Assembly (NCBI GenBank): GCA_017983695.1
Contig: JAGOAX010000004.1
Location: 148,438-212,437 of the forward strand
From: Ferruginibacter sp.
GTDB lineage: Bacteria; Bacteroidota; Bacteroidia; Chitinophagales; Chitinophagaceae
Reading direction: 5' to 3'
DNA: 64,000 nucleotides
Below, piece by piece: positions 26,786-36,408 of this stretch. The translations under genes were made by a program, and so were the position numbers. The notes below the pieces were generated by a model. The model made no database searches, was not told the DNA's origin, and was given only the letters and a program-made list of their open reading frames with translations. The number at the start of each line of letters is the position of its first letter. The first letter of the stretch is position 1.

Positions 26786-29700
26786 ATGAACAAAAAATTC
26801 CTAAGGAAGAATTTTGCAATTCTCCTTATTTTTCTCATTTCCTCATTTTCAATTCAGGCGCAGAGTTTTTCAGTATCCGGTACAGTAACCGATGATGCCG
26901 GTAAAGCTTTAGCTGGCGCAACTGTGTTTGAAAAAGGCACAAAAAATTCGGCGGTTACCAACCAGGCCGGAACATTCACTTTAAATGTATCATCTGCTAA
27001 AGCAAAACTGGTAATTAGTTTTGTAGGGCACGAAGAACAGGAAATTGCTGTAAACAATAAAGCGCAATTATCAGTGTCATTAAAATCTTTAAACGAAAGC
27101 TTAACCGATGTAGTAGTAATTGGTTACGCAACGGTTAAAAAGAAAGATGTAACAGGCGCCGTTGCCGGTATCAACCAAAAAGACATCCGCAGCCGCCCGG
27201 TAGATAATGCACTGCAGGCCATGCAGGGTAAAGTTGCTGGTGTGGATATTACCTCTAATGAACGCCCAGGGCAAGTAGGTAGTATCAATATTCGTGGTGT
27301 TCGTTCGCTTACAGCATCCAATACACCCTTATTTGTAGTAGACGGAATTCCGTTAACTACTGGTGGTATTGAATACCTTAACCCTAACGACATTGAATCT
27401 ATAGACGTATTAAAAGATGCATCTGCAACTGCCATCTTTGGTTCAAGAGGAGCTAATGGTGTGGTAATTGTTACTACTAAACAAGGTAAAGCTGGCAAAG
27501 TACAGTTAAACTTTTATAACTCTGTTACTTTTGAAACTATAAAAGATTGGGCACCTATTATGGATGCATCTGAATATCTTGATTTTCGTCGTTGGGCTAT
27601 ATATTATAGTAACCCATCTGGCCGACCACGGGGAGATGCACCTACTTACACAAATGACTCTTTAATATTTAACGGACAAACAGACCCATCAGCATGGGCC
27701 AATATTAAAAAAGGCTGGGCCGGTAGCACATGGGATGGCTCTAAGGTTGGCAATACCGACTGGAATGACATGGCTTCTCAAACGGGTATTACTACAGATA
27801 ACACTATTTCTGTAAGCGGCGGTACAAAAAACATAAAGGCATATGCTTCCTTTGGTTATTTAAATAATAAGGGTACATCAATAGGGCAAAAGTTTTCAAG
27901 ATATTCTGGCAAAGCCAGTGTAGATATTCAGGCTACCGATTGGTTTAATATGGGCTTAAATGTAAATGTATCTCATAGTACTCAGCAATTTGGCCAATCT
28001 AATTCAGTAATTGGCTCTTTCATAGGTTCGCCTGCCACCAGTATTTATGAATCGGCGAGAAGGCTCTTTAAATGGGCTGTTCCCTATACTTCAGCCGGTG
28101 CCAGGATTATTGAACCGGGTGGAGATGTGGCTATAAAAACAATTATAGACGAAGAAAAATATACACAGGATCAGCGGGTAACTCTCCGTGCATTTGGTAG
28201 CCTGTATGCACAGCTTGATTTTGGAAAAATTCATCCTGTACTAAAGGGGTTAAAATACAGATTTAACTTTGGCCCGGATTTTTCTAATTATACCAACGGG
28301 GTTTATATTGATGGTTTATCAGTAGCAAGCAGTGGCATTAATGGTGCTTCTTTACAAGAGGCAAAAACATTTTCCTGGACATTAGATAACCTGGTTTACT
28401 ATGATAAAGCAATTAAGAATCATACTTTTGGACTTACTTTGTTGCAAAGTGCCACTAAGTTCAGGCAAGACCCCATTAATACAATCAGGGGTACAGGTAT
28501 TCCAATCGCCAGCCAAAAATGGTATGCACTTAATTCTGCTACATTGCCAGCAACAAATCTTACTATAACCCAAAATTCTGATTTAATAAAGCGCCAATTA
28601 GTAAGTTATATGGCTCGCCTTAATTATGGATTTGCTGATAAGTATTTATTGACACTTTCTGTACGTTCTGATGGTGCCTCACAGTTATTTGATGATGGCA
28701 GCAAGTTTTCTCTTTTCCCCAGTGCTGCAATAGCATGGCGCATTAATAAAGAGAAATTTATGCAAAATGTAAGTTGGGTAAATGATTTAAAAATCCGTAT
28801 TGGCGGTGGTGTTACAGGAAATTCTGCCATTGATGCTTACGCTACTAAAGGCAGAACAGTAGCACTCTTTTATCCTTTTGGTGGATCAGTAACATCATCC
28901 TCTCTACCTTCTGGAACTTTAGCCAACTCGGCATTAGATTGGGAAAAAACTACCCAGTATAATCTTGGAGTTGACTTTTCACTTTTTAAATCCAAAATTT
29001 CTGGTTCAATAGATGTATATACTTCTAAGACTAAAGATTTATTAATGGCACGAAATATTCCTACAGTTACAGGATATATAACTACGTTTCAAAATGTAGG
29101 AGAAACTGCTAACAAGGGAATTGATATAAATATTAATACTGTTAATTTAACCACAAGAAATTTCCAATGGACAAGTAATTTTAATATTGCATGGCAAAAA
29201 GATAAGATTGTTAATTTAGCAAATGGTAAGCAAGATGATATTAATAACAACTGGTTTATTGGGCAGCCGGTAGGCGTAATTTATGGTTTTGCTTCTAATG
29301 GTATGTGGCAAAATGCCGATGCAGCAACCTTGGCCAAGTTTGCCTTAAATGGTAACACATTTACTCCAGGTCAGGTTAGGCCAATAGATCAAAATGGAGA
29401 TGATAAAATTGATGCTAATAACGACCGTACAATTATTGGTAATACAAGACCCCGCTGGGTTGTAGGTATGACAAATGGATTCACCTATAAAGGATTTGAG
29501 TTATCAGTCTTTATTTATGGACGGTTAAACTACATTTTCAATACAGGTGGCGAAGCGCAGACTGCCCGTGGCAACCAACGCCAGATTGATTATTGGACAG
29601 AAAATAACCAGGATGCAGAATACCAGAAGCCTTTTTATTCAGTAGCATCTGGAGATGCCTACTCACCATCACTTGGATATAAGAAAGCATCTTTCCTGAA

Positions 29701-29893
29701 AATCAGGAATATTTCTGCATCATATAATCTGCCTGCCAGTTTAGTAAAGTCAATGCATATGTCAAACCTTCGGGTTTACTTCCAGGCCGCTAACCTCGGT
29801 ATGTTGTTTTCTAAAATCAAATTTATGGATATGGACAACGCTTCATTGTTCAGTAACCGAGGTTTCACATTAGGTATTAACGCAGGGTTTTAA
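26786..29893 (+). CDS. SusC/RagA-family TonB-dependent transporter (pair 3, RG-I operon)
   Basis: 1035-aa outer-membrane importer. Signal peptide ends SFSIQAQ (about residue 26). A carboxypeptidase-like domain (about 28-100) is followed by the standard linker LTDVVVIGYATVKKKDVTGA, plug motifs INIRGVRSLTASNTPLFVVDG and IDVLKDASATAIFGSRGANG, and a barrel ending LGINAGF. First gene of the enzyme-rich operon that reaches GH51, so import of RG-I oligosaccharides is the likely task. Preceded by terminator, direct-repeat operator and promoter. Confidence 0.95.
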   Translation: MNKKFLRKNFAILLIFLISSFSIQAQSFSVSGTVTDDAGKALAGATVFEKGTKNSAVTNQAGTFTLNVSSAKAKLVISFVGHEEQEIAVNNKAQLSVSLKSLNESLTDVVVIGYATVKKKDVTGAVAGINQKDIRSRPVDNALQAMQGKVAGVDITSNERPGQVGSINIRGVRSLTASNTPLFVVDGIPLTTGGIEYLNPNDIESIDVLKDASATAIFGSRGANGVVIVTTKQGKAGKVQLNFYNSVTFETIKDWAPIMDASEYLDFRRWAIYYSNPSGRPRGDAPTYTNDSLIFNGQTDPSAWANIKKGWAGSTWDGSKVGNTDWNDMASQTGITTDNTISVSGGTKNIKAYASFGYLNNKGTSIGQKFSRYSGKASVDIQATDWFNMGLNVNVSHSTQQFGQSNSVIGSFIGSPATSIYESARRLFKWAVPYTSAGARIIEPGGDVAIKTIIDEEKYTQDQRVTLRAFGSLYAQLDFGKIHPVLKGLKYRFNFGPDFSNYTNGVYIDGLSVASSGINGASLQEAKTFSWTLDNLVYYDKAIKNHTFGLTLLQSATKFRQDPINTIRGTGIPIASQKWYALNSATLPATNLTITQNSDLIKRQLVSYMARLNYGFADKYLLTLSVRSDGASQLFDDGSKFSLFPSAAIAWRINKEKFMQNVSWVNDLKIRIGGGVTGNSAIDAYATKGRTVALFYPFGGSVTSSSLPSGTLANSALDWEKTTQYNLGVDFSLFKSKISGSIDVYTSKTKDLLMARNIPTVTGYITTFQNVGETANKGIDININTVNLTTRNFQWTSNFNIAWQKDKIVNLANGKQDDINNNWFIGQPVGVIYGFASNGMWQNADAATLAKFALNGNTFTPGQVRPIDQNGDDKIDANNDRTIIGNTRPRWVVGMTNGFTYKGFELSVFIYGRLNYIFNTGGEAQTARGNQRQIDYWTENNQDAEYQKPFYSVASGDAYSPSLGYKKASFLKIRNISASYNLPASLVKSMHMSNLRVYFQAANLGMLFSKIKFMDMDNASLFSNRGFTLGINAGF

Positions 29894-29912
29894 TCGATAA
29901 AAAATAGACAAT

Positions 29913-31883
29913 ATGAAAAATAAAATATTAAATATAACTATAGTAGCCATACTTGCCGTTTTGGTTACTACTTCTTGTAAGAAAACATTTTTGGATGAAA
30001 CGCTGGACACTGTTAGAGATCTGGAGTTTTATAAAACAGATGCCGGTATTCAGCAATTAACCAATGGGGCATACCATCAGGTATTTGCTACACAGTTTAA
30101 TGGCGAAATGGCATTTTCGAATATGAATTATGGTGCCGATGAGTTTCGTGTAGGTGGAGACCCTTCAAATGGCATGTACAATTCTTACGGAAATACATTT
30201 GGCCCGTTTGTAACACCTAACAATGGTAATACAGTAACAGCCAATGCACAATGGGATAATTTGTATATTGGTATTGGCCATGCCAATATTATTATTCAAA
30301 ATGCCACTGCCAGTGCTTCTACTGCCGATGCTATAAAGAAAACTGCTTTGGGTGAAGGCTATTTTTTCAGGGGCTATAACTATTTACGTTTAGTAAGCCA
30401 ATATGGTGCGGTACCTTTAAAAATAAAGGCCAGCGATCCAAGTCTTCCTGCTGAGTTAGAATTTAGCCGTCAATCACCTAAAGAAGTTTACGATGTAATC
30501 ATCGCAGACTTTACTCAGGCTTATAACCTTTTAGGAAATACAGGTGGTCCCGCTAAGGTAACGAAAGATGCTGCTGCCCATTTTCTTGCAAAAGCATACC
30601 TGAGCCGTGCCAGCGAAATCAACGACTCCTGGAATTCATCTACTAAAGCAGCAGATTTGGCGGCCATTGGCCCATTATGTGATGGAGTTATTGCCAATCA
30701 TGCTTTAGCACCTAATTACGGCGACTTATGGAATTACACAACTCCTAATGGAGCTAACGAAAATTTAAGAGAGGTAATATTATCTGCCCAGTTTACAGCC
30801 GATTTAACGGCAACTGGTCAAAATACACAACACTTATATTTTGTTTCCCGTTATGAAGATATTCCGCAAATGCAGAGGGATTTAAGTGGCGACCGTCCAT
30901 TCAGCCGTATGGCCCCCAATTTTTACATGTATCGTATTTACGATATGCAAAACGATTCAAGGTTCTGGAAAACATTTAGAACAAAACATAAAGTAAATGC
31001 CAACGCACCATCAGCACCATATGTGAAGGGAGATTTGGGTATTATGTACGTTGTAAACCAACCTGGCGACACCCGTTTTTCTGCCAATGTGCTCAACAAT
31101 TCACCATCTGTCATATACACTCCTACAGGTAAAACAATACCGCATGTGTATGTTGCTTATAAAAATGGACAAACAACTGATATAGGATGGAATGATACCC
31201 GTCGTTATCCATCACTTAGCAAGTTTATGGATGGCAGTCGTACGGCTGGTTTTAATGATGTTGATGGTTTAAGGGATATAACATTAGCCCGTTCTGCCGA
31301 AACCTATTTAATTGCTGCCGAAGCAAAAGTACGTTTAGCAAAATTGGGTACTGGTGCATATACCGATGCGTTACCTTATATCAATCCACTTAGAGCAAGA
31401 GCAGAATATAAAAATGCAGAAAGTCGTTCGGTTTATTATGATGGTGGAGGTGCTCCAAGTAGTGCACCTCAAACAGTTCCACCATCTTTCTTTCCGGAAA
31501 ATTCTTATTACGAATCAAATAATATCACCGTTACTACTGCAGCTTCCGCACCTTTAGGTGTTACTAATATTGCAGCCTTACCAGCCTCAGACGAGTATAT
31601 TATTACTGCATTAGGATTAACAGCCACTTACGACAGGATGCTGGCACTGGTATTAAATGAAAGAAGCCGTGAATTGGCAGGTGAATATCTGCGCTGGCAG
31701 GATTTGAGCCGTACCAAAACATTGGTGGCACGTGCCAAAGCATTTAATCCTGATGCGGCTCCAAATATTCAGGATCGTCATTTACTGCGTCCAATACCTC
31801 AAACATTTCTTGATGGTATTCAAAAAGGCGGAGTGGCATTAACGCCTGCAGAAAAACAAACAATGCAGAATCCGGGCTATTAA
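29913..31883 (+). CDS. SusD/RagB-family lipoprotein (pair 3, RG-I operon)
   Basis: 656-aa surface lipoprotein with lipobox VLVTTSC (then KKT). Shows the SusD pattern: FLDETLDTVRDLEFYKT at the N-terminus, GEGYFFRGYNYLRLVSQYGAVPL near 150, and NERSRELAGEYLRWQDLSR near the C-terminus. Longer than typical SusD (about 550 aa), with an insert near 520-560 rich in Ser/Pro. Follows SusC3 by 19 bp and binds the glycan presented to it. Confidence 0.94.
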   Translation: MKNKILNITIVAILAVLVTTSCKKTFLDETLDTVRDLEFYKTDAGIQQLTNGAYHQVFATQFNGEMAFSNMNYGADEFRVGGDPSNGMYNSYGNTFGPFVTPNNGNTVTANAQWDNLYIGIGHANIIIQNATASASTADAIKKTALGEGYFFRGYNYLRLVSQYGAVPLKIKASDPSLPAELEFSRQSPKEVYDVIIADFTQAYNLLGNTGGPAKVTKDAAAHFLAKAYLSRASEINDSWNSSTKAADLAAIGPLCDGVIANHALAPNYGDLWNYTTPNGANENLREVILSAQFTADLTATGQNTQHLYFVSRYEDIPQMQRDLSGDRPFSRMAPNFYMYRIYDMQNDSRFWKTFRTKHKVNANAPSAPYVKGDLGIMYVVNQPGDTRFSANVLNNSPSVIYTPTGKTIPHVYVAYKNGQTTDIGWNDTRRYPSLSKFMDGSRTAGFNDVDGLRDITLARSAETYLIAAEAKVRLAKLGTGAYTDALPYINPLRARAEYKNAESRSVYYDGGGAPSSAPQTVPPSFFPENSYYESNNITVTTAASAPLGVTNIAALPASDEYIITALGLTATYDRMLALVLNERSRELAGEYLRWQDLSRTKTLVARAKAFNPDAAPNIQDRHLLRPIPQTFLDGIQKGGVALTPAEKQTMQNPGY

Positions 31884-31907
31884 CTTTTTTCTCATTTTAG
31901 CAGTTGG

Positions 31908-31942
31908 TAAAGGGCGGGCAATGAAAATTGTACCGTCCTTTA
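31908..31942 (+). terminator. Weak hairpin between SusD3 and GH105 (possible partial terminator)
   Basis: TAAAGGGCGG (31908-31917) pairs with CCGTCCTTTA (31933-31942), one G-U wobble, 15-nt loop. Only a short T stretch follows, so it is more likely to trim expression of the enzyme genes relative to SusCD than to end transcription. Confidence 0.4.
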
Positions 31943-32008
31943 ACTTTCAGCACATCAGTAATATTGTAATTAAGTACTTTTAGTATCAGAAATATTGAAA
32001 TAAATTTT

Positions 32009-33352
32009 ATGAAAAAAAATCAATTGCTTTTTGTCTGTATTTTATTTTCTGTTTTTGCTAAGGCACAAAAAACAGGTAACGATGTAACTGCACCATTGCA
32101 TGCAATGAAGGTGGATTACCCGGTGCCGTATGAGCCGATGAAAAAAGAGGAAATAAAAAAAGTGCTTGACAGGGTGTTTAATTATCTTGATGCAGTAACC
32201 CCGCCGCAAATGGTAAATAAAAAAACAAATGAAGTTGTTGCCGATGTTTCCAAAATAGATAGTAACACTGTTTTGCAAAAAGCCGATTTCAGGTTAACCA
32301 GTTACGAGTGGGGTGTTACTTACTCCGCTATGTTATGGGCAGGAGAAATAACCGGCGATAAAAAATATACCAACTATGCAAAAGACCGCTTTAATTTTTT
32401 AGCCACATGGATACCTGCAGTAAAAAAATTGAAAGCGGCTGGTGGTTACAGCGGTAATACTTATCCATTAAAACAACCCATTGAACCTCATGCGCTGGAT
32501 GATGCCGGTGCAGTTTGTGCTGCGATGATAAAAGCTACCACTGCCGGTGTAAATAATAATTTACGTCCGCAAATTGATGTGTATGCTGATTGGGTAACTA
32601 AAAAGGAATACCGCTTGCCTGATGGTACACTGGCAAGAATGCGGCCGCAAAAAAATACGTTGTGGTTAGATGATTTATATATGGGTGTACCCACGCTGGC
32701 ACAGATGGGAAAATTAACCGGCGATAAAAAATATTTTGATGATGCGGTTAACCAGGTAAAGTTGTATACACAACGCATGTTCATTAAAGAAAAAGGAGTG
32801 TATATGCATGGCTGGGTAGAGAGTATGGAAACGCATCCTGAATTTAAATGGGCAAGAGCCAACGGCTGGGCATTACTTACTATGGTGGAATTACTGGATG
32901 TATTACCGGAAAATCATGAAGGAAGAGATTTTGTTTTACAACAATTGAAAGCTCATGCAAAAGGCCTGGCATCTTATCAAAGCGGCAGTGGCTTTTGGCA
33001 CCAGTTGTTAGATAGAGAAGACAGTTATTTAGAAACATCTGCAACAGCAATTTATTCTTATTGTATTGCACATGCCTGCAACAAAGGTTGGTTAAACCCT
33101 GTAACTTATGCACCAATGGCATCGCTGGCATGGAATGCTGTAACAACTAAAGTGAATGAAAAAGGACAGGTTGAAGGTACATGTGTGGGAACAGGAATGG
33201 CATTTGATCCTGCATTTTATTACCACCGCCCGGTAAATGTTTTTGCTGCTCACGGTTATGGCCCTGTAATTTTAGCCGGTGCAGAAATGTATAAAATGGC
33301 AGAGAAAAATAAATTTAAAATGAACGATAGCTCGGTACAATATTATGAATAA
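32009..33352 (+). CDS. GH105 unsaturated rhamnogalacturonyl hydrolase, secreted
   Basis: 447-aa glycoside hydrolase with signal peptide (SVFAKAQ). It removes the terminal 4,5-unsaturated galacturonate from lyase products by hydration, releasing rhamnose-ended oligosaccharides. The (alpha/alpha)6 barrel pattern of GH88/GH105 is seen: TSYEWGVTYSAMLWAGEITGD, then EPHALDDAGA, where Asp164/Asp165 are the likely catalytic region, and WLDDLYMGVPTLAQMGKLTG. Directly complements the PL11 lyase at 49215. Overlaps the next gene by 8 bp. Confidence 0.92.
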   Translation: MKKNQLLFVCILFSVFAKAQKTGNDVTAPLHAMKVDYPVPYEPMKKEEIKKVLDRVFNYLDAVTPPQMVNKKTNEVVADVSKIDSNTVLQKADFRLTSYEWGVTYSAMLWAGEITGDKKYTNYAKDRFNFLATWIPAVKKLKAAGGYSGNTYPLKQPIEPHALDDAGAVCAAMIKATTAGVNNNLRPQIDVYADWVTKKEYRLPDGTLARMRPQKNTLWLDDLYMGVPTLAQMGKLTGDKKYFDDAVNQVKLYTQRMFIKEKGVYMHGWVESMETHPEFKWARANGWALLTMVELLDVLPENHEGRDFVLQQLKAHAKGLASYQSGSGFWHQLLDREDSYLETSATAIYSYCIAHACNKGWLNPVTYAPMASLAWNAVTTKVNEKGQVEGTCVGTGMAFDPAFYYHRPVNVFAAHGYGPVILAGAEMYKMAEKNKFKMNDSSVQYYE

Positions 33353-34688
33353 GCAATTATCGTTTCTTATAGCAGCAATTAGTTGTTGCATTGCTGTTAC
33401 AGCACAACAAAAAGCCAATTACAAATTTGATTTTGGAAGCACTGCTGCTGCAAAAGGTTATACTGCTGTAACGCCGCAAACTATTTATACTGATGCTGCC
33501 GGTTATGGTTTCATCAATTCAACAGGTATTACAACGGTAGTAAGAAATAAAAAAAATACTGTTAGTTCCGATTTTATTACCGGCAACCAACCTTTCTTTT
33601 TTTCTGTAAAAATTCCTGAAGGTAATTATGATGTAAAAATTATTTTGGGAGATGTGAATGGAACATCAGCTACCACAGTAAGGGCAGAATGCCGCAGGTT
33701 GTTTTTACAAAATATCAAAACAAAGAAAGGGGAAATTAAAACCGAGGTTTTTACCGTACATGTTAAAGACAGTATTATCAGGGACGCAAACGGAAATGCA
33801 GTAGATAAGGTGAAATTAAAAGCAAGGGAAATCAATTATTTTCACTGGGATGATAAACTTACACTGGAGTTTAATGATACTGCTGCAAAAATTTGTGCAG
33901 TGGAAATTACACCTAATACAAAAGCAACCACCATATTTTTAGCTGGCAACTCTACCGTTGTAGACCAGGATAAAGAGCCATGGGCATCCTGGGGGCAAAT
34001 GATACCTGCTTTTTTTGAACCTGGTAATATTTGTATTGCCAACTATGCAGAAAGTGGCGAAGCATTAAATTCATTTAAAAGTGCTAAGCGCCTGCAAAAA
34101 ATAATCAGCCTGATGAAGACAAATGATTATTTATTTATTGAGTTTGGGCACAACGATATGAAACAAAAGGGGGAAGGTATCGGGCCATTTACTTCTTACA
34201 AAACCAGTTTAAAATATTTTATTAATGAAGTGAAAAAGAAAGGAGGGATACCAATCTTGGTTACTTCTATGCACCGTAGAAGCTTTGATTCAGCAGGCCA
34301 TATTATCAACACATTGCTGGAATATCCTGCAGCAGTAAGGCAAACTGCCAAAGAAGAGTTTGTTGATTTGATAGACCTGAATGCCATGAGTAAAATAATG
34401 TATGAAGCATGGGGCCCGGAGAAATCTGTAAAAGCATTTGTGCATTATCCTGCCAATACTTTCCCCGGCCAGGATAAAAAGCTGGAAGATAATACACACT
34501 TTAATACTTATGGTGCTTATGAAATTGCACGGTGTATTGTGCAATCAATAAAGGATAATAATTTACCCATTGCAAAATATTTAAAAAAGAGCATTACAAA
34601 ATTTGACCCTGCAAAACCAGATGCAGTAGAAAAATGGTATTGGCCGCAAAGCGTTTTGTTAGCAGCGCTAAAACCAGATGGTAATTAA
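33345..34688 (+). CDS. CE12-like rhamnogalacturonan acetylesterase with N-terminal beta-sandwich
   Basis: 447-aa secreted SGNH hydrolase that should remove O-acetyl groups from RG-I galacturonate. Signal peptide to about residue 21. Residues about 25-180 form a galactose-binding-like beta-sandwich (YKFDFGSTAAAKGY, IPEGNYDVKIILGD). The esterase domain follows: FLAGNSTVVDQ with nucleophile Ser203, FIEFGHNDMKQKG, and DNTHFNTYGAYEIA with the catalytic Asp/His pair. The nucleophile block reads GNS instead of the usual GDS. Start overlaps the GH105 stop by 8 bp, indicating coupling. Confidence 0.9.
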   Translation: MNKQLSFLIAAISCCIAVTAQQKANYKFDFGSTAAAKGYTAVTPQTIYTDAAGYGFINSTGITTVVRNKKNTVSSDFITGNQPFFFSVKIPEGNYDVKIILGDVNGTSATTVRAECRRLFLQNIKTKKGEIKTEVFTVHVKDSIIRDANGNAVDKVKLKAREINYFHWDDKLTLEFNDTAAKICAVEITPNTKATTIFLAGNSTVVDQDKEPWASWGQMIPAFFEPGNICIANYAESGEALNSFKSAKRLQKIISLMKTNDYLFIEFGHNDMKQKGEGIGPFTSYKTSLKYFINEVKKKGGIPILVTSMHRRSFDSAGHIINTLLEYPAAVRQTAKEEFVDLIDLNAMSKIMYEAWGPEKSVKAFVHYPANTFPGQDKKLEDNTHFNTYGAYEIARCIVQSIKDNNLPIAKYLKKSITKFDPAKPDAVEKWYWPQSVLLAALKPDGN

Positions 34689-34693
34689 TTAAG

Positions 34694-36373
34694 ATGAAAA
34701 AGATAATTTTAAAATGCTTAGTAATTGTTGGGTTACAGTTTTGCCATTTTGCAAATGCACAGAAGGCAACTATTACTGTTGATCTGAATAAAAAAACGGG
34801 TGATATGAAACCGGTGTGGGCATGGTTTGGTTATGATGAACCAAACTATACTTACATGAAAGATGGAAAAAAATTGCTTTCAGAAATTGCAGCATTAAGC
34901 CCGGTACCTGTTTATGTAAGGGCACATAGTTTGTTGGTAACAGGGGATGGAGTGGCTGCATTAAAGTGGGGCAGCACCAATGCTTATACCGAGGATGCAA
35001 ATGGTAATCCTGTTTACAGCTGGACAATTATTGACAGCATTTTTGATACTTATATAAAAAGAGGGATGAAGCCATTAGCACAAATTGGTTTTATGCCGGA
35101 AGCCATGTCGACAAATCCAACACCATACAAGCATGATTGGAAACCAGGCGACCCATACTTTAAAATTATTACCGGCTGGGCCTATCCACCTAAAGATTAT
35201 AAAAAATGGGCGGCATTAATTTACGAATGGGTAAAGCATAGCGTAAAGCGCTATGGAAAAAAAGAAGTAGAAAGCTGGTGGTGGGAATTATGGAATGAAC
35301 CCAATGGTTATTGGAAAGGAACACAGGAAGAATTTTTTAAATTATATGACTTTACTGCTGATGCAGTAAAGAGAGCTTTGCCTACTGCAAAGATTGGTGG
35401 AATAAATATTGCCGGTACAGCTGGTGCAAATGCACAGCAATGGCTGCATGCTTTTGTAAAACATTGTTACCAAGATACAAATTATGTAACAGGAAAAATA
35501 GGGTCGCCGGTTGATATGATTTTATTTCATGCAAAAGGTTCGCCTAAAGTGGTGGACGGACATGTTCAAATGAATATGGGAAGGCAGCTACAGGATATTA
35601 ATATGGGATTTAAGTTTGTAGCTTCCTATCCGCAATTAAAAAATTTACCTATTGTCATTGGAGAAAGTGATCCTGAAGGTTGTGCTGCCTGTGGTATGAA
35701 AACAAATCCATCCAATGGTTACCGTAATGGCACCATGTATTCAAGTTACACGGCTGCATCATTTGCAAGAAAATATTTACTGGCAGATTCTTTTAAAGTG
35801 AATTTTTTGGGAGCAGTTACCTGGGCTTTTGAATTTGAAGATCAGCCCTGGTTTTATGGCTTTAGAGATCTGGCTACTAACGGCGTTGATAAGCCGGTAC
35901 TGAATGTGTTCAGGATGTTTGGCATGATGAAGGGAAAGAGGGTTGCAGTGAGTGGCAACCAGATGTATGATTTAAAAACAATGGTGGACAGCAGCGTAAG
36001 AAGAAGTTATAATGATGCAGGTGGATTAGCTGCAAAGGATAAAAGATCGGTAACTGTAATGGTATGGAATTACCATGATGATGATGTGATAAAACCAGCT
36101 TTGCCTGCTGAAATTATAATACATGGAGTGCCGGCAAAATCAGCAACAGTTACACAATACATTATTGACGATAAACACAGTAATTCATACGAAGTGTGGA
36201 AGAAAATGGGCTCGCCACAAAGCCCAACAAAAGAACAAATTGCGGCATTAGAAAAAGCAGGACAATTAGAAAAAGTAAGTGTGATGAAGAACCAGCTTGT
36301 TAAACAGGGAAAGCTGATAATTACAACTTCATTGGCACAACAGGCTGTTGTATTATTGAAAGTAGATTGGTAA
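34694..36373 (+). CDS. GH39-like glycoside hydrolase, secreted
   Basis: 559-aa protein with signal peptide (FANAQ). The central clan-A TIM barrel has a proton donor in WELWNEPN (Glu202) and a likely nucleophile in IVIGESDPEG (Glu324); FDTYIKRGMKPLAQIGFMPEAM is typical of GH39 beta-xylosidase/iduronidase relatives. A beta-sandwich tail (about 420-559) is usual for GH39. The activity cannot be fixed from sequence: GH39 covers xylosidase, iduronidase and arabinosidase types. In this operon it may act on an RG-I side chain or backbone end. 5 bp after the esterase. Confidence 0.8.
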   Translation: MKKIILKCLVIVGLQFCHFANAQKATITVDLNKKTGDMKPVWAWFGYDEPNYTYMKDGKKLLSEIAALSPVPVYVRAHSLLVTGDGVAALKWGSTNAYTEDANGNPVYSWTIIDSIFDTYIKRGMKPLAQIGFMPEAMSTNPTPYKHDWKPGDPYFKIITGWAYPPKDYKKWAALIYEWVKHSVKRYGKKEVESWWWELWNEPNGYWKGTQEEFFKLYDFTADAVKRALPTAKIGGINIAGTAGANAQQWLHAFVKHCYQDTNYVTGKIGSPVDMILFHAKGSPKVVDGHVQMNMGRQLQDINMGFKFVASYPQLKNLPIVIGESDPEGCAACGMKTNPSNGYRNGTMYSSYTAASFARKYLLADSFKVNFLGAVTWAFEFEDQPWFYGFRDLATNGVDKPVLNVFRMFGMMKGKRVAVSGNQMYDLKTMVDSSVRRSYNDAGGLAAKDKRSVTVMVWNYHDDDVIKPALPAEIIIHGVPAKSATVTQYIIDDKHSNSYEVWKKMGSPQSPTKEQIAALEKAGQLEKVSVMKNQLVKQGKLIITTSLAQQAVVLLKVDW

Positions 36374-36408
36374 CGTGGAATATTTTTTAATTAATTAATT
36401 CAGAGAAA

